Assembly (NCBI RefSeq): GCF_042100115.1
Contig: NC_091273.1
Span: forward strand, 124,001-188,000
Source: Alternaria dauci
Taxonomy: Eukaryota > Ascomycota > Dothideomycetes > Pleosporales > Pleosporaceae
DNA length: 64,000 nt
Direction: 5' to 3'
Of this stretch, positions 21,797 through 31,704 are shown piece after piece. Below the pieces are notes generated by a model that was not told where the DNA came from, did no database searches, and saw only the letters and a program-made list of their open reading frames with translations. Made by a program: the position numbers and the translations under genes. The stretch's first letter is position 1; each line of letters opens with the position of its first letter.

Positions 21797-23458
21797 CTAC
21801 AACGTCCCCAACGGATACACACCAGGAACATTCCCCTTATCCGGCGTAACAACCGGCACCTCCTCATACCTCTTCCCCTCCACCCCTTCCCTCACCCAAA
21901 CCGGACTCTTCCTCACCTTCAACAGCCTCTCAACCGCATACCCAATCCCCAACAACTTCTCCTCCTCCCACGGCCTCCCCAAAATCTCCATGCCAATCGG
22001 CACACCAACCGGCGCCTCTTCGCTCGACTCCGAAAACCCCGCTGGCACAGTAACGACCGGTGTTCCCGTCAGCGCCGCCAGAATACCATTCCTACCCGCC
22101 TGCGACGACGCGCCGATCTTGACAACGAGATTCTTTTGCTCGGGGTAGATAATAGCGTTGAGACTATTCGACGTAAACGTATTGAGCAAAGCAAGTGTCA
22201 AGTTACGAATCCCAGCTTGTCGATCGTGATACGTCGCGTTGCTTGTAGAAGACACAAGAGCCGTGTTGACATACTCGTACTGGCTCGGCAGGACCAGAAA
22301 CTCCCCTTGCGTTCCATTGCCCGCGCGACGGGCGTACAGGTCCGCGAGGGTGGGCGGGTGCACGCCGCCGAGCGAGGGCCGCGCGAGATATGCGTCCATG
22401 AGCTCGCGGTACTCGAAGCGCTGGACGTCGTATGCGGACTGGATGGCAGTAGCGTTGTAGATGGGTTCGTCGATAGGGACGAGGGTTACGCCAGCGGCTT
22501 GTAGGCGCGACATGACGGCGTCCATGGCGTTATTGACGGGCGTGACTTCGGGCGAGTCTGTGCGGTTAAAGAAGCCGTTTAGTACGCCGATGCGCAGACC
22601 TTTTAGCTCGGTGGTATGCAGCGAGGAGGTGTAGTCGATGTTGCGGATGGGGCTAGGGACGAGCGCAGTGTCGTTGTCTGCGGCGTCGTAACCCGTCGTC
22701 GTCATGACTGTCAGCGCTGTGGCGACGTCTTTGATTGTGCGCGCGATGGGTCCAATAACATCGTGGGTGGTTGATATAGGCATGATTCCCGTTCGAGTAA
22801 TTAGCCCACGCGTAGGCCGGATACTGCATAGCGAGTTGGCCGAAGCCGGACTGCGCAGTGAGTTCACGGTATCCGTCCCGGTGCCGAATACACAGAACGA
22901 GGACGCGACTGCTGCACCCGTGCCCCCCGAGCTACCGCCTGGTGTGCGAGTAGAGTCATATGGATTGATAGTCTGGCCACCGAGCGAAGATACGCTGATT
23001 CCTTCTAGGGCAAGCTCGTGCAGATTCGCCTTGCCAAGGATAATAGCACCCGCTTTCTTGAACGCCGTCACACTCGGTGCATCTTCCAGAGGCTGGGAAT
23101 GCGCAAGAGCGAGGTTGCCACCGGTGGTGGGCATGTCTGCTGTGTCGTAGTTGTCTTTGAGCAGTATCGGGACGCAAAAGAGAGGGCCGGTGGCATTCCC
23201 AGACGAGAGTTGCTCGTCCATGTCGTCAGCAATGGCCAAGGCATTGGGATTCAGGGTGATGATGGCGTTCGTTCGGTGGTTGTGTGCATCGATGTTGGCG
23301 AGGAAGGAAGAGACTACTTCGCGGCATGTTGAGAGTCCGGAGTAGAGCGCATGGTGCACCGAGTCGATGGTTGCTTCACGAGCATCAAAGGGCATGTTTT
23401 GCCCAGCCACAGCGTGGCTACAGAGCGCAACGAGTGATAGGCGTGTAAACTGAACCAT
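21797..23458 (-). CDS. secreted amidase-signature family hydrolase, 553 aa
   Basis: A single exon of 553 residues. An N-terminal signal peptide (MVQFTRLSLVALCSHAVAG) predicts secretion. The amidase-signature triad is visible: Lys101 in VPILLKDNYD, the cis-Ser in TPGGSSGGTGAAVA (about S176/S177) and the nucleophile in GTDTVNSLRSPAS (about S200). The usual GTDTGGS is here GTDTVNS, a form I have seen in fungal extracellular amidases. Several N-glycosylation sequons (NAT, NDT, NRT) fit secretion. It would hydrolyse an amide to acid plus ammonia, or act as an aryl/peptide amidase; the substrate is unknown. Length is normal. It stands alone, with a 1.5-kb and a 2.2-kb empty flank. Confidence 0.9.
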   Translation of the reverse strand: MVQFTRLSLVALCSHAVAGQNMPFDAREATIDSVHHALYSGLSTCREVVSSFLANIDAHNHRTNAIITLNPNALAIADDMDEQLSSGNATGPLFCVPILLKDNYDTADMPTTGGNLALAHSQPLEDAPSVTAFKKAGAIILGKANLHELALEGISVSSLGGQTINPYDSTRTPGGSSGGTGAAVASSFCVFGTGTDTVNSLRSPASANSLCSIRPTRGLITRTGIMPISTTHDVIGPIARTIKDVATALTVMTTTGYDAADNDTALVPSPIRNIDYTSSLHTTELKGLRIGVLNGFFNRTDSPEVTPVNNAMDAVMSRLQAAGVTLVPIDEPIYNATAIQSAYDVQRFEYRELMDAYLARPSLGGVHPPTLADLYARRAGNGTQGEFLVLPSQYEYVNTALVSSTSNATYHDRQAGIRNLTLALLNTFTSNSLNAIIYPEQKNLVVKIGASSQAGRNGILAALTGTPVVTVPAGFSESSEEAPVGVPIGMEILGRPWEEEKLLGIGYAVERLLKVRKSPVWVREGVEGKRYEEVPVVTPDKGNVPGVYPLGTL

Positions 23459-25679
23459 CCTGATTAGCTAATGCGCAGTCCTTCTACCGCAGGTATGACA
23501 TGCGGACAGTTACCAATGTGTCGGAACTGTCATTTATACATCGCTCGGGGTACGGGCTTGTCATACATCACGACGGGTAGTTATCTGTATGATTATTGAA
23601 CCCAGAAACCCATGTCTCCGGGTAGTCACGTCGCTTGCTAATGCTCGAATCCTCATCCCGATCTTATCGCGGGGAGCCTTGTTCAGGTACCGAGCATCGG
23701 AGTGACGTAGTTTGCCAAGACAACATATACCTGCCTCTTTGGTCGAACATAGCTGCAGATGGTGTCTCCAAGAGCTTCACGAGTGGTCCTTGGATCACTG
23801 CAGTCCTTGAGCAGACACTGCTCTTGTCACGGTGCGTTCGAAGGCGCGAGGACTATCTGGACCGTCTTGGATGTTGCAGTCAGAGCAATTCCATCCCAGT
23901 ATACATACATCAAGCAAGGACTGTGGGATCACCATTGCTCAACAGAGTCTCATCACATTGCCCTTCCTGCGCCTCTTCTATTTTCCTTCGTCCGTCGCCC
24001 CGCGTTCCGAGCGAAGGCAGGCGGACTGCTATGGACCTCCTCGCGTTCGGGGAGAAGTATCGAGCGCATGCGGCACCGTGTTCACCGACACTCAAGGCAG
24101 GATGATAACTGTGAATACGTGCGTAATAGTGTCTACCTCATTCTAGGCTCGAGGCATATGTGATTGCCAGATTGCCATAGCTGTTAGCCCTCGTCGCTGC
24201 CAACAGGATGTATCAGGATGCGCACCTACAGCCTGCCACGACGGCAGTGGGATTACCTGCAGCAGTGGATTACAGGTGCATGCGAAGTGAAACCTCAGCC
24301 GCCGGCGACAGTTGCTCGTGAAGGCGTGGTGGCACAGGCTGCGATGTTTGCCGATGATGTTGCGACGAGAGCCTGCAGACGGGGCTGCCAAGACCATGAC
24401 TAAGCGCAGGCTTAGCCGTCCGCCCTGCGCCTCAAAACAACTCCTAACCCTCACCTCACCCTCCCACGCCTCACAAGTGCCTCATCGCAAGCACTACTTC
24501 CGTCCCGACTCCGCACTAGCAGCCACAAACGGTACACTCAGGCCGGATCATGGTCGTGCCGGAGGCAGAAACTTCCCCAGATGCTGAACCATTGCTCGTG
24601 AAACCGACGATGCGCCACTAGAAAACTTTGATCTCAAAACGGAACACGGAAACTTCCTGTTGACCGCTCCCACGCTTCATGATATCGAAACACAGCCTTG
24701 ATCTGGCCTGTACGAGACCCTGATGACCCTGATCGTCACTGCAGAACAGATGTGCATTTGCTTGATGCCCTGGCGCACATCTTAGCTGTGACCGGCGTCG
24801 TCTAGTTTACAGCTCTACGGGATTGCGCCATGCATCTCAACATTGCTTATAGCGAAACTACATCACATAGCCCCTTCGAGTATACCATCAGCATGTCGGC
24901 CTGAGATGCGCTTCGGGAAGCTCTCGCCTGATGTACTCTCAACTTCCCCGGGACGGCGCGCATGAACCTCCACGACCTCAGCCGCTCTCCGTTTCATGGG
25001 ATCCTAGGGTTCATTTGTGTTCACTGCCAAGTTTGAAACCTCGGCTTCCGAATGCTTAGCTCGAGCTACACGTGCATTTGTCCACCGGTAAACTATGGAC
25101 GACTCGTGCGTACTGCGCGACGGCTACCACTGGTAAACGAAACTCTTCATCTCGCAACATCTTCACCGGTTCACTATGTCGCACTCTCAGTAAGCCTTGT
25201 TACAGCCTACAGCAAAATGGTCCGTTATGCTTGCACGATGAGAGCCAGATCAGCTCAAAGTGACCCTCCAGACACCGTCAGCCGGAGCTGTGGATTTTTC
25301 ATACATGTTTCTGGGGTTGATGTTGCCGCAACCGCGTTTCGTACATTTTCGCCTAGTGGCTCCTCGCCCTCATGCAACGTTTCTGCAAGACCACTACAAG
25401 TTTGAAACCTCATTCTACCAGGCTCTCACGTCTTGGCCAAACCGGAACACCTCGCCACCTTGGAACTAACCACAGTCGATGCGAGTCACGATGCCGAACG
25501 TCTTCTCTCGGTATCAGTCTGTTGTATAAAGACGACCGTCTTCGCAACCGAAGAAGGGCATCCAGCATCACAGGTTCCCAACCAACAACTACATTAATCC
25601 CTACTTCTCTTCTCTTCTACTTAATACCTCTTCACTTTATTACCTAATCTTCCTCTGACCGGTTCAGACAATAATCAAC
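23459..25679. other. intergenic, 2.2 kb without a supported gene
   Basis: Only short overlapping ORFs. Pyrimidine-rich sequence directly before 25680 is the likely leader of the gEgh16-type gene. Confidence 0.4.
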
Positions 25680-26852
25680 ATGTACTTCTCCAAGACCACG
25701 CTTGTTTCCTTCAGCCTTTTGGCTTCCTCCTCTCTCGTGGCTGGCCACGCTGCTATTATCGGCGCCACCGGTGACGCCGGCGGCAACGGCACCGCCATCG
25801 GCGTCGACCCCAACACTCCTCGTGACGGCACCGGCCGAAACCCATTCCAGCAAGACGCAACCCGCTTCAAGGGCGATGCCGCAGCCATCTGCGGCGAGAC
25901 GCTCGGCGGAGGCGACAACGACATCCAAGCCGGCACTGCACAGGTCATGGCCCTCAGCGGCGCCACTCTCCCCCAGGTCTCTGCTGGCGGTCAAATCATG
26001 ATGACAGTGCATCAAGTCAACTCCGACGGTGCTGGTCCTTATACCTGCATGGTCGACCCGACTGCCAACGGTACCAACTGGCAAGCTGCGACTGTCACCA
26101 CCAACCTTCCTGGTAACGACCGTGGCCGTAACCGCGATACTCAGATGCAGGATCTTCCTCTCACGGTTGCTATGCCCGCGGGTATGACTTGCACGGGTAC
26201 GGTCGCGGGCCAGACCAATGTCTGCATGGTTCGTTGCCAGAATCCTGCTCGTGCTGGTCCGTTTGGTGGCTGTGTTCCTGTGCAGATGGCGGGTGCTGCT
26301 GCGGCGGCCCCAGCTGCAAACGGCGCTGCTCCTGCGGCGGCGGCTCCAACTGCCAACGGTGCTACGGGTGCTACCACGGGCGCAACTGGCGCAACTGGTG
26401 TTAACACAGGCTCTGCCACTGGCCAGGTCGCAAACGGTGCGGCCCCTGCTGCGAACGCTGGCGGTGCTACTCAGCAAACGGGTTCTACTCAGCAGACTGG
26501 CGCCGGCGTGCAATCTGGTGCTACCCAGCAGACCGGAGCCGGCGTCCAATCTGGAGCTACCCAACAGACCGGTGCTAACCAGCAAACTGGCTCAACTCAG
26601 CAGACTGGCGCAACTCAGCAAACTGGCGCTGGCGTTCAATCCGGTGCTAACCAGCAAACTGGCGCTACTCAACAGACCGGAGCCGGTGTTCAATCTGGAG
26701 CAACTGGCGCAACCGGTGCTACCGCCGGCTCAAACACCGCTATCAACGGTCCCTCTGCTCGCAAGCGTGAGGCTGCCCGCAACCAGCCTGCCCTTACCAA
26801 CGACGACCAGGAGGAGGAGATTGATCTCCTTGGCGACGAGGTCGACAACTAA
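25680..26852 (+). CDS. gEgh16/Mas3-type secreted protein with QQTG-repeat tail, 390 aa
   Basis: A single exon of 390 residues. The signal peptide (MYFSKTTLVSFSLLASSSLVAG) probably ends just before His23, giving a mature start HAAIIGATGDAGG. The following region (CGETLGGGDNDIQAGTAQ, VHQVNSDGAGPYTCMVD, CTGTVAG...CMVRCQNPARAGPFGGC) matches the Egh16-like family of appressorium- and infection-associated secreted fungal proteins (gEgh16, Mas3; PF11327 as I know it). From about residue 205 there is an Ala/Gly/Thr-rich stretch, then about ten imperfect copies of QQTG(A/S)-type units, often as ATQQTGAGVQSG (26460-26720), and an acidic tail. The family is studied for plant infection in Magnaporthe and powdery mildew; the molecular activity is not settled. 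Repeat tails of this type vary between strains. Confidence 0.85.
   Translation: MYFSKTTLVSFSLLASSSLVAGHAAIIGATGDAGGNGTAIGVDPNTPRDGTGRNPFQQDATRFKGDAAAICGETLGGGDNDIQAGTAQVMALSGATLPQVSAGGQIMMTVHQVNSDGAGPYTCMVDPTANGTNWQAATVTTNLPGNDRGRNRDTQMQDLPLTVAMPAGMTCTGTVAGQTNVCMVRCQNPARAGPFGGCVPVQMAGAAAAAPAANGAAPAAAAPTANGATGATTGATGATGVNTGSATGQVANGAAPAANAGGATQQTGSTQQTGAGVQSGATQQTGAGVQSGATQQTGANQQTGSTQQTGATQQTGAGVQSGANQQTGATQQTGAGVQSGATGATGATAGSNTAINGPSARKREAARNQPALTNDDQEEEIDLLGDEVDN
26460..26720 (+). repeat. coding tandem repeat (QQTG units)
   Basis: Imperfect repeats of CAGCAAACTGG-like units within the gEgh16-type gene, encoding ATQQTGAGVQSG and shorter TQQTG/NQQTG forms. Copy-number change would keep the frame in several unit lengths. 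Confidence 0.75.
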
Positions 26853-28185
26853 GTGCTTCACGACGACATCATGAGCGATGGGGAGGAGAGAGAGTGGTAG
26901 GGATACATACACACGGATGATTTGGGTTAATGAACGGGTTGTATATACCTCGAGGATTGTTTTGGGATGAATAGGATAATATTGTATGGGCGATTGGGGT
27001 TTAGGGTGGAGATATTAGGGCTCTTCTTTTCTTTCCATCTGGTCGGCGTCTGTGACGCGCGGATGGGAAGGAGAGATAGCCTTATTAATACTGGGTATAT
27101 CATGTATAAGACGGTGGATGGAGGCGGAGTAACGCGGTGGATTGTGAAGTTTACTTGGGCTTGGGAACCCTGGTCTATTACGCTCTTTAATTACTACAAT
27201 GGAATAAAGAGTTCTGATTCAGATATCTTCTTCACGGGTCATGTTCGAGTGTTTGGTTTTGATGCCTTGAACTTCAGGCTTGCAGTCTAACTAAGCTTTT
27301 GGGATCAGCACTAGCTGGTTCAGAGAGATGTTTGGCGCGTTCTGAATGGCTATTATTGTTCTGGCGTACGAGGTTTCAGTCGCGTTTCTGGCTGCAACTT
27401 CATTGCCGTTCACACCCCTGTAGTAGCCGGGTGTATCTTTCCCGATGCGGTTAGTGAGACGTTCAACCCAAGCTTCAACGTCACCCCCAACAATATTACC
27501 TCTGCCATCACGAGTATGCCTATGCCATCCTCACCATGGCTCATCCGCCTAACCTACAGTACTGTATGCAGCACTGCGCGTTCGATTCGAGGAGGCTGAA
27601 GCCGTCGCGTCCCGAGCGAGCCAGGCAGCGTTGACAGCCGAATTGTCCACTCCACCACGGACGCGACACGACGCGACGCGACGGCCTCGCCGCGACTGCG
27701 CATCGGTGGCTTGTAATGGCTTGCGATGGGTCATTTGATACTAGGGGTTACGAGCGCAAGAATAGGGTACACACATCCACAGGCCAACACCTGGCTCAAA
27801 AGCCGTCTTTAGCAGACCCAGCGTCAACCGGTAAATTTTGTTTTACCGGACAACCGACACTACCACTGTCAACAGCTTCAGGGCTTTTGTCTCTGCCACC
27901 CGGAACTCCCCAAAGCTCAACCCCAATGATTATCGCGATACAGTAAGCCTCCACCGAGACCGAAAAGCGACTCTGCACTCTCGCTGCCACTCGGAATATC
28001 GTTGTGGATACAAGCAAAGCCCTTCAAAACTATACGCTCGAAGCGCTCGATGCCGATGTTGCAACCACCATATACGCAGTGCATCCCTATGCGACGTCTG
28101 CACGCATGCGCCACGCATTACAAGCCACCATTCGAGCAGTGATGGATATAAACATGCGATACAAGGAGCGTTGAGGATATATTGT
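26853..28185. other. intergenic with a transposon-like fragment
   Basis: Includes the 3' flank of the gEgh16-type gene, an 8-bp inverted repeat CCGGTAAA/TTTACCGG around 27829-27850, and a stretch at 27908-27985 that resembles 58028-58105. No gene is supported. Confidence 0.45.
27908..27985 (+). repeat. dispersed repeat fragment, copy A
   Basis: Aligns by eye with 58028-58105 (copy B): both contain AAAGCTCAA and AATGATTATCGCGA, followed by CAGTARGCCTCC and a run ending GAAAA.GCG..CT. Copy B continues into the RIP-mutated block, so this is probably a detached end of the same transposon family. Confidence 0.5.
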
Positions 28186-28824
28186 CTAAGCATACACATC
28201 ATGGGATCTCATGCCGCTGGTCTCGATGGACTTTTGCCCCGAACCGGCTATTTCGCCCACCGCCTTCTCTTCCTCATCTTCCGAATCATATGCTTCCAAC
28301 GTGAACACCTCATCTGCGGGACCAGAGCGATTGTGACCCACTGATGACAGTCTTGTGTATTGCGTTTGGCGCTTGCGAACAATCACTGACCCAGCCACCA
28401 ACGCAGCTATTTCGATGCCACAAAGCACTCCGAAGATCGCAGTCGGTGTCGAGCCATGCCCTGCCAACTTCAAGCCAGTTACCATGGTGAACCACCCAAC
28501 GAAGAGTATAGAGAATCCCAGGCCTGCATGCGCGATGCCGACATATTCCGACGAGACCGTTTTCGAAGCGAAGCCGAGAACTTGCTGGATGAGTGCACCG
28601 CCCGCCACCAAAAGCCCCAGAAACTGGTGCTTCTGCGATATACCGCTGCTGTTGGACAGCCCGATGACTACTGCGGTGATAAGCACGAGTACGCCAAAGG
28701 ATTGGATCGACCAGTGCGAGAGGGAGCAAGGGCCTTTCTTGGTCCAGTATCGCATGATTCCGAGGGGAAAGATGATCGAAAGGGCGATACATGCTAGTAC
28801 GCCGTGCAGGAGCCAAATGTTCAT
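28186..28824 (-). CDS. cytochrome b561-type membrane protein, 212 aa
   Basis: A single exon with about five membrane spans. Four histidines at H7, H37, H66 and H99 sit at the ends of successive hydrophobic segments (LLHGVLACIALSIIFPLG, HWSIQSFGVLVLI, KHQFLGLLVAGGALI, IAHAGLGFSILFVGW), the pattern of the two-haem cytochrome b561 core. The usual extra N-terminal DOMON domain of fungal relatives is absent. The C-terminus is a cytoplasmic acidic tail (YDSEDEEEKA). It would carry electrons across a membrane. It is divergent from the RiPP precursor gene, with 571 bases between the starts, so it could supply reducing power or copper/iron reduction for the oxidases. That link is inference from position only. 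Confidence 0.75.
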   Translation of the reverse strand: MNIWLLHGVLACIALSIIFPLGIMRYWTKKGPCSLSHWSIQSFGVLVLITAVVIGLSNSSGISQKHQFLGLLVAGGALIQQVLGFASKTVSSEYVGIAHAGLGFSILFVGWFTMVTGLKLAGHGSTPTAIFGVLCGIEIAALVAGSVIVRKRQTQYTRLSSVGHNRSGPADEVFTLEAYDSEDEEEKAVGEIAGSGQKSIETSGMRSHDVYA

Positions 28825-29395
28825 TTCAGTAAGGGGTGGAGTTGTGAGCCCGGAGCTTGCCGTCGAAGTCGAGGTGGTGTGTAGATGCGCAGCTCATATT
28901 GGATTCTTACATGCTCACGGGTGTCTACAGACTGCAGAAGAACTGGAACATTGCTTCTTGACGGAGTTATCAACTGCAGGAACGGATCTGCTGTTTGGTC
29001 GCTATGTTCCACAGCCATACCACCCGGAAGACGGCTAATTCATGATTACCGTCGGAGGCTACCGCGTTCCTCTATCAATTTTCCGTTCCAGTTTCTACCG
29101 CAGGCGGATAGTCACCCCAGCCACACGTTTCCGCTCGTTGATACGGCTAAAGGTCACTTGGATGATTTTCCGCCCGCGTTTCGATGGGGATACAGCACAT
29201 GCACGGCTGATAGGAAAACGAAACAGTACCCTTTGCTGGAGCAGTACTCGCCATCCCGCCAACAACATATATATATACCCAGTGGCAGTGAAAACACAGC
29301 ATCCATCAGCGATACAGCAGTCTCCTCCTCCACAATCATCACCAACACCGCCATCTCCAAGACTAGACGTCTACTCCGCTACCCAACACATCACA
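28825..29395. promoter_or_regulatory. shared upstream region of cytochrome b561 and RiPP precursor genes
   Basis: Divergent promoter of 571 bases. A run ATATATATATAC at about 29266-29277 is the likely TATA region of the precursor gene, about 120 bases before its ATG. Confidence 0.4.
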
Positions 29396-29928
29396 ATGAA
29401 GGTCACTTCCATCGCCACCATCACCGCCCTCCTCGCTGCAGCCCACGCGCTGCCACAGCCAATCCAAGCCGTAAGTTCCACATCGCGCACTCTGCCCCCG
29501 CCAAGTGGTTCGTGTCCTAACAGCCATGGAAATGCTAGGTCGCCGAGCGCGACGCCGCACCCAACCCGGACCCCTGGTTCGCGTACAACACGATCCGACT
29601 CGCGGAGACTGACAAGGCAACCAATGCCGAAGTTGAGAAGAGGGACGCGCAGCCTGAGGCAGAGGCTAAGCCGTGGTTCGCATACAACACCATTCGCTTC
29701 GCTGAGCGAGAGGACGCAGCTGAGGCTGAGATGCAGAAGAGGGAGGCTGAGGTTAAACCGTGGTTTGCGTACAACACCATCAGGTTCGCTGAGCGGGAAG
29801 ACGCAACCAATGCCGAAGTTGAGAAGAGGGACGCGCAGCCTGAGGCAGAGGCTAAGCCGTGGTTCGCATACAACACCATTCGCTTCGCTGAGCGAGAGGA
29901 CGCAGCTGAGGCAGCCAAGAGCGAGTAG
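29396..29928 (+). CDS. dikaritin-like RiPP precursor with four Kex2-separated repeats, 154 aa
   Basis: Exon 1 (29396-29470) encodes a signal peptide, MKVTSIATITALLAAAHA, plus LPQPIQA. A 68-base intron (GTAAGT...TGCTAG) leads in phase 0 to exon 2 (29539-29928). Exon 2 holds four repeats with the constant core PWFAYNTIR(F/L)AE at 29572, 29671, 29758 and 29857. Lys-Arg Kex2 sites separate them (EKR at about 29635-29643, QKR at 29734-29742, EKR at 29821-29829). After each KR come dipeptides such as DA-QP-EA-EA or EA, as removed by Ste13-type dipeptidyl peptidases. A 110-base block, 29617-29726, is repeated exactly at 29803-29912. The layout matches UstA/PhomA-type precursors. Tyr and Trp in the core are targets for UstYa or tyrosinase oxidation. 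No cysteine, so not a classical alpha pheromone. Clustered with UstYa and tyrosinase genes. Confidence 0.82.
29617..29912 (+). repeat. exact 110-bp repeat inside the precursor gene
   Basis: 29617-29726 and 29803-29912 are identical, with an offset of 186 bases (two precursor repeats, 62 codons). This indicates a recent in-frame duplication of a two-repeat block. Confidence 0.8.
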
Positions 29929-30604
29929 ACTGCGGATGATGCGGAGGGCGGTATGCTACTGCTGCTGTATGGAATTCCTTGCAATAGATGGAAGGTTTAA
30001 GCTCAGCCGGCTTTAGCAGGGATCTGTATAAGGTGGAGTGTTGGCTTATTCGTAGTTGGACGTGTATCATGTAGGAAGATAGGGAGTGTGTTTGGCTTAT
30101 GGTGTTGCTGCGAGGTGGTGAGAGTGGTGGTTCGTTGATTGGTAGCTGAATTTGAGTTTTGACACTGTTTTGTTCTTTGTCGCTTTGTGATTGCCATAAC
30201 CGCCGAGCGGTCTGATACCACATCTCTTCATGCTGAGAAAATCATCTCGCTCCTTTGCGGTACACCATTGGTGACACTCTTGATTTACGCATATCTCTTG
30301 CTACCTGTAGATCTCATATGGCATGTTGAGTGCGATTTATCCCAGCTTGTGACGCGGAAGATTGCAGAGTCCAACGTGGCCTTCATCCCGTATCTGGATC
30401 AGCATTCACTTTTGCTATATAGGTCCTGCATCATCTACTTTCGCCTTTTGGCAATTTGATCCCATCTTCGCCATGACGATACTGCGACAACACATCACCA
30501 CCGTCAATCAGGCACTCACTCAATAGCCTAGCTACCTACATACGACACACTTCAAAAACATCCCAAAGTCAACAATATTTCTCTTGCAATTCCGATGCAC
30601 TATA
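29929..30604. other. convergent 3' region between precursor and UstYa gene
   Basis: Between two stop codons on opposite strands. No gene or repeat seen. Confidence 0.4.
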
Positions 30605-31458
30605 CTACTCATACTCCGGCAGCGCATGCCCATTCCCTTCCCCAAATCTGAACAAAGAATCTCGATTCGTACAAGTGTGTTTCTGCCCATTGGGAACCCC
30701 TGGCCATTTACTTTCCAATGGTATAAGAGTAGGGTCCATGAAGCACGCCAAACCCTGCCTCACAGCATCGACGCAATGCAACACATGATCCCAATCGAAG
30801 TCTCCGCCATGGTGCCACTCTATCGTACCGTTCAGATAATAAAGCGCATCCCGCAAAATATACTGTCAGACCATCAGCACCCTCTCACAAAACAGGATCG
30901 GAGCAATCTGACAAGGGAAGACGGACCGCGCAGTGTAGCTGGTGGTATCCAGCCATGAGGTAGTGCATTTTATCTTCACTGTCTTTGACAGGTGTACCGT
31001 TTCCTAGGTGGTGCTGTTTGGCAAAGTCTTTGGATAGCGCGACTGAACCGGCTTCTTTGGGTAACAGCCCTTCCCAACGATTGTCGCGGTAACGATGGCC
31101 ATCTGAGTCGCCCTCGAGACCGATCCAATCGTGGTCGAACGCTATTTGTGTGGTCGCAGGCGCGCCATCTATAAACTACTTATTAGATCTTCGTGCTCCA
31201 AGTGGCATTATTTAGCGACTTACAGTATGGCGTATGTTCTTCTCCGACTTGCGAAGATACGTGATGGTAACCCCAGTACCAGACGCTGTTTGTGACTAGC
31301 AACAAAGCTATTGATATCAGAGAGGGCGCCGAGCATCGACGAGATGTATTCCTTCGGCCATAAAATGGTATATCGAACTTGCTATTCTCGTTGGCGTCAT
31401 CTTGAAGCAGATTCTGCGCTTCGAGCTCAATGGTTGGCGATGAAGATTTCCCCATCAT
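30605..31458 (-). CDS. UstYa-family (DUF3328) oxidase, copy 1, 244 aa
   Basis: Three exons, 31224-31458, 30927-31168 and 30605-30862, are joined by introns of 55 (GTAAGT...TATAG) and 64 bases (GTCCGT...GACAG). They sum to 244 codons plus stop. The N-terminus MMGKSSSPTIELEAQ is followed by one membrane span, SLISIALLLVTNSVWYWGY, as in all UstYa proteins. Both signature motifs are present: HQLHC at H154-C158, and HVLHCVDAVRQ with H185, H188 and C189. They are separated by YILRDALYYLNGTIEW, and CFMDPTLIPLE follows the second motif. Family members are copper-type oxidases that cyclise or cross-link RiPP core peptides. Convergent with the precursor gene. Expected role: oxidation or macrocyclisation of the WFAYNTIR core. 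Confidence 0.88.
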
Positions 31459-31704
31459 GTCGGAAGAGTGACGAAAAAGGTCGCAGGAAGTTGTTGATAC
31501 ATGCCTTTCTACAAAACGCACTGGCGTCTCTTCTCCTCGACAAAAGTGTACAGATCTGCGCGTACTTTCAGGCACACGTCCCGGAGATGTTTCTAGTACC
31601 GAAGTCACCCCTTCGAGCAGCGGTCTTCGCAACATGACACTTGCACGAGTAATCAGAACGAGAAAGACAGGTTGTTGTACATTCAAGCTATATACCACTC
31701 CAGG

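Noticed and set aside
25644..26585. 313-codon minus-strand frame opposite the gEgh16-type gene
   Set aside because: It mirrors the repetitive, GC-rich coding strand; composition is Ser/Arg/Thr low complexity and no start or domain is convincing.
29572..29892. CRISPR-like spaced repeats
   Set aside because: Eukaryotic coding repeats in frame, with variable spacers that encode Kex2 sites.
29396..29928. Alpha-type mating pheromone precursor
   Set aside because: Kex2/Ste13 layout fits, but the core lacks cysteines and the usual tryptophan-rich pheromone shape, and UstYa and tyrosinase genes are next door.
29042..30016. Long plus-strand frame across the RiPP precursor in a different frame
   Set aside because: It reads Arg/Ser/Thr-rich because of the repeated codons; the spliced frame has signal peptide, KR sites and conserved cores.
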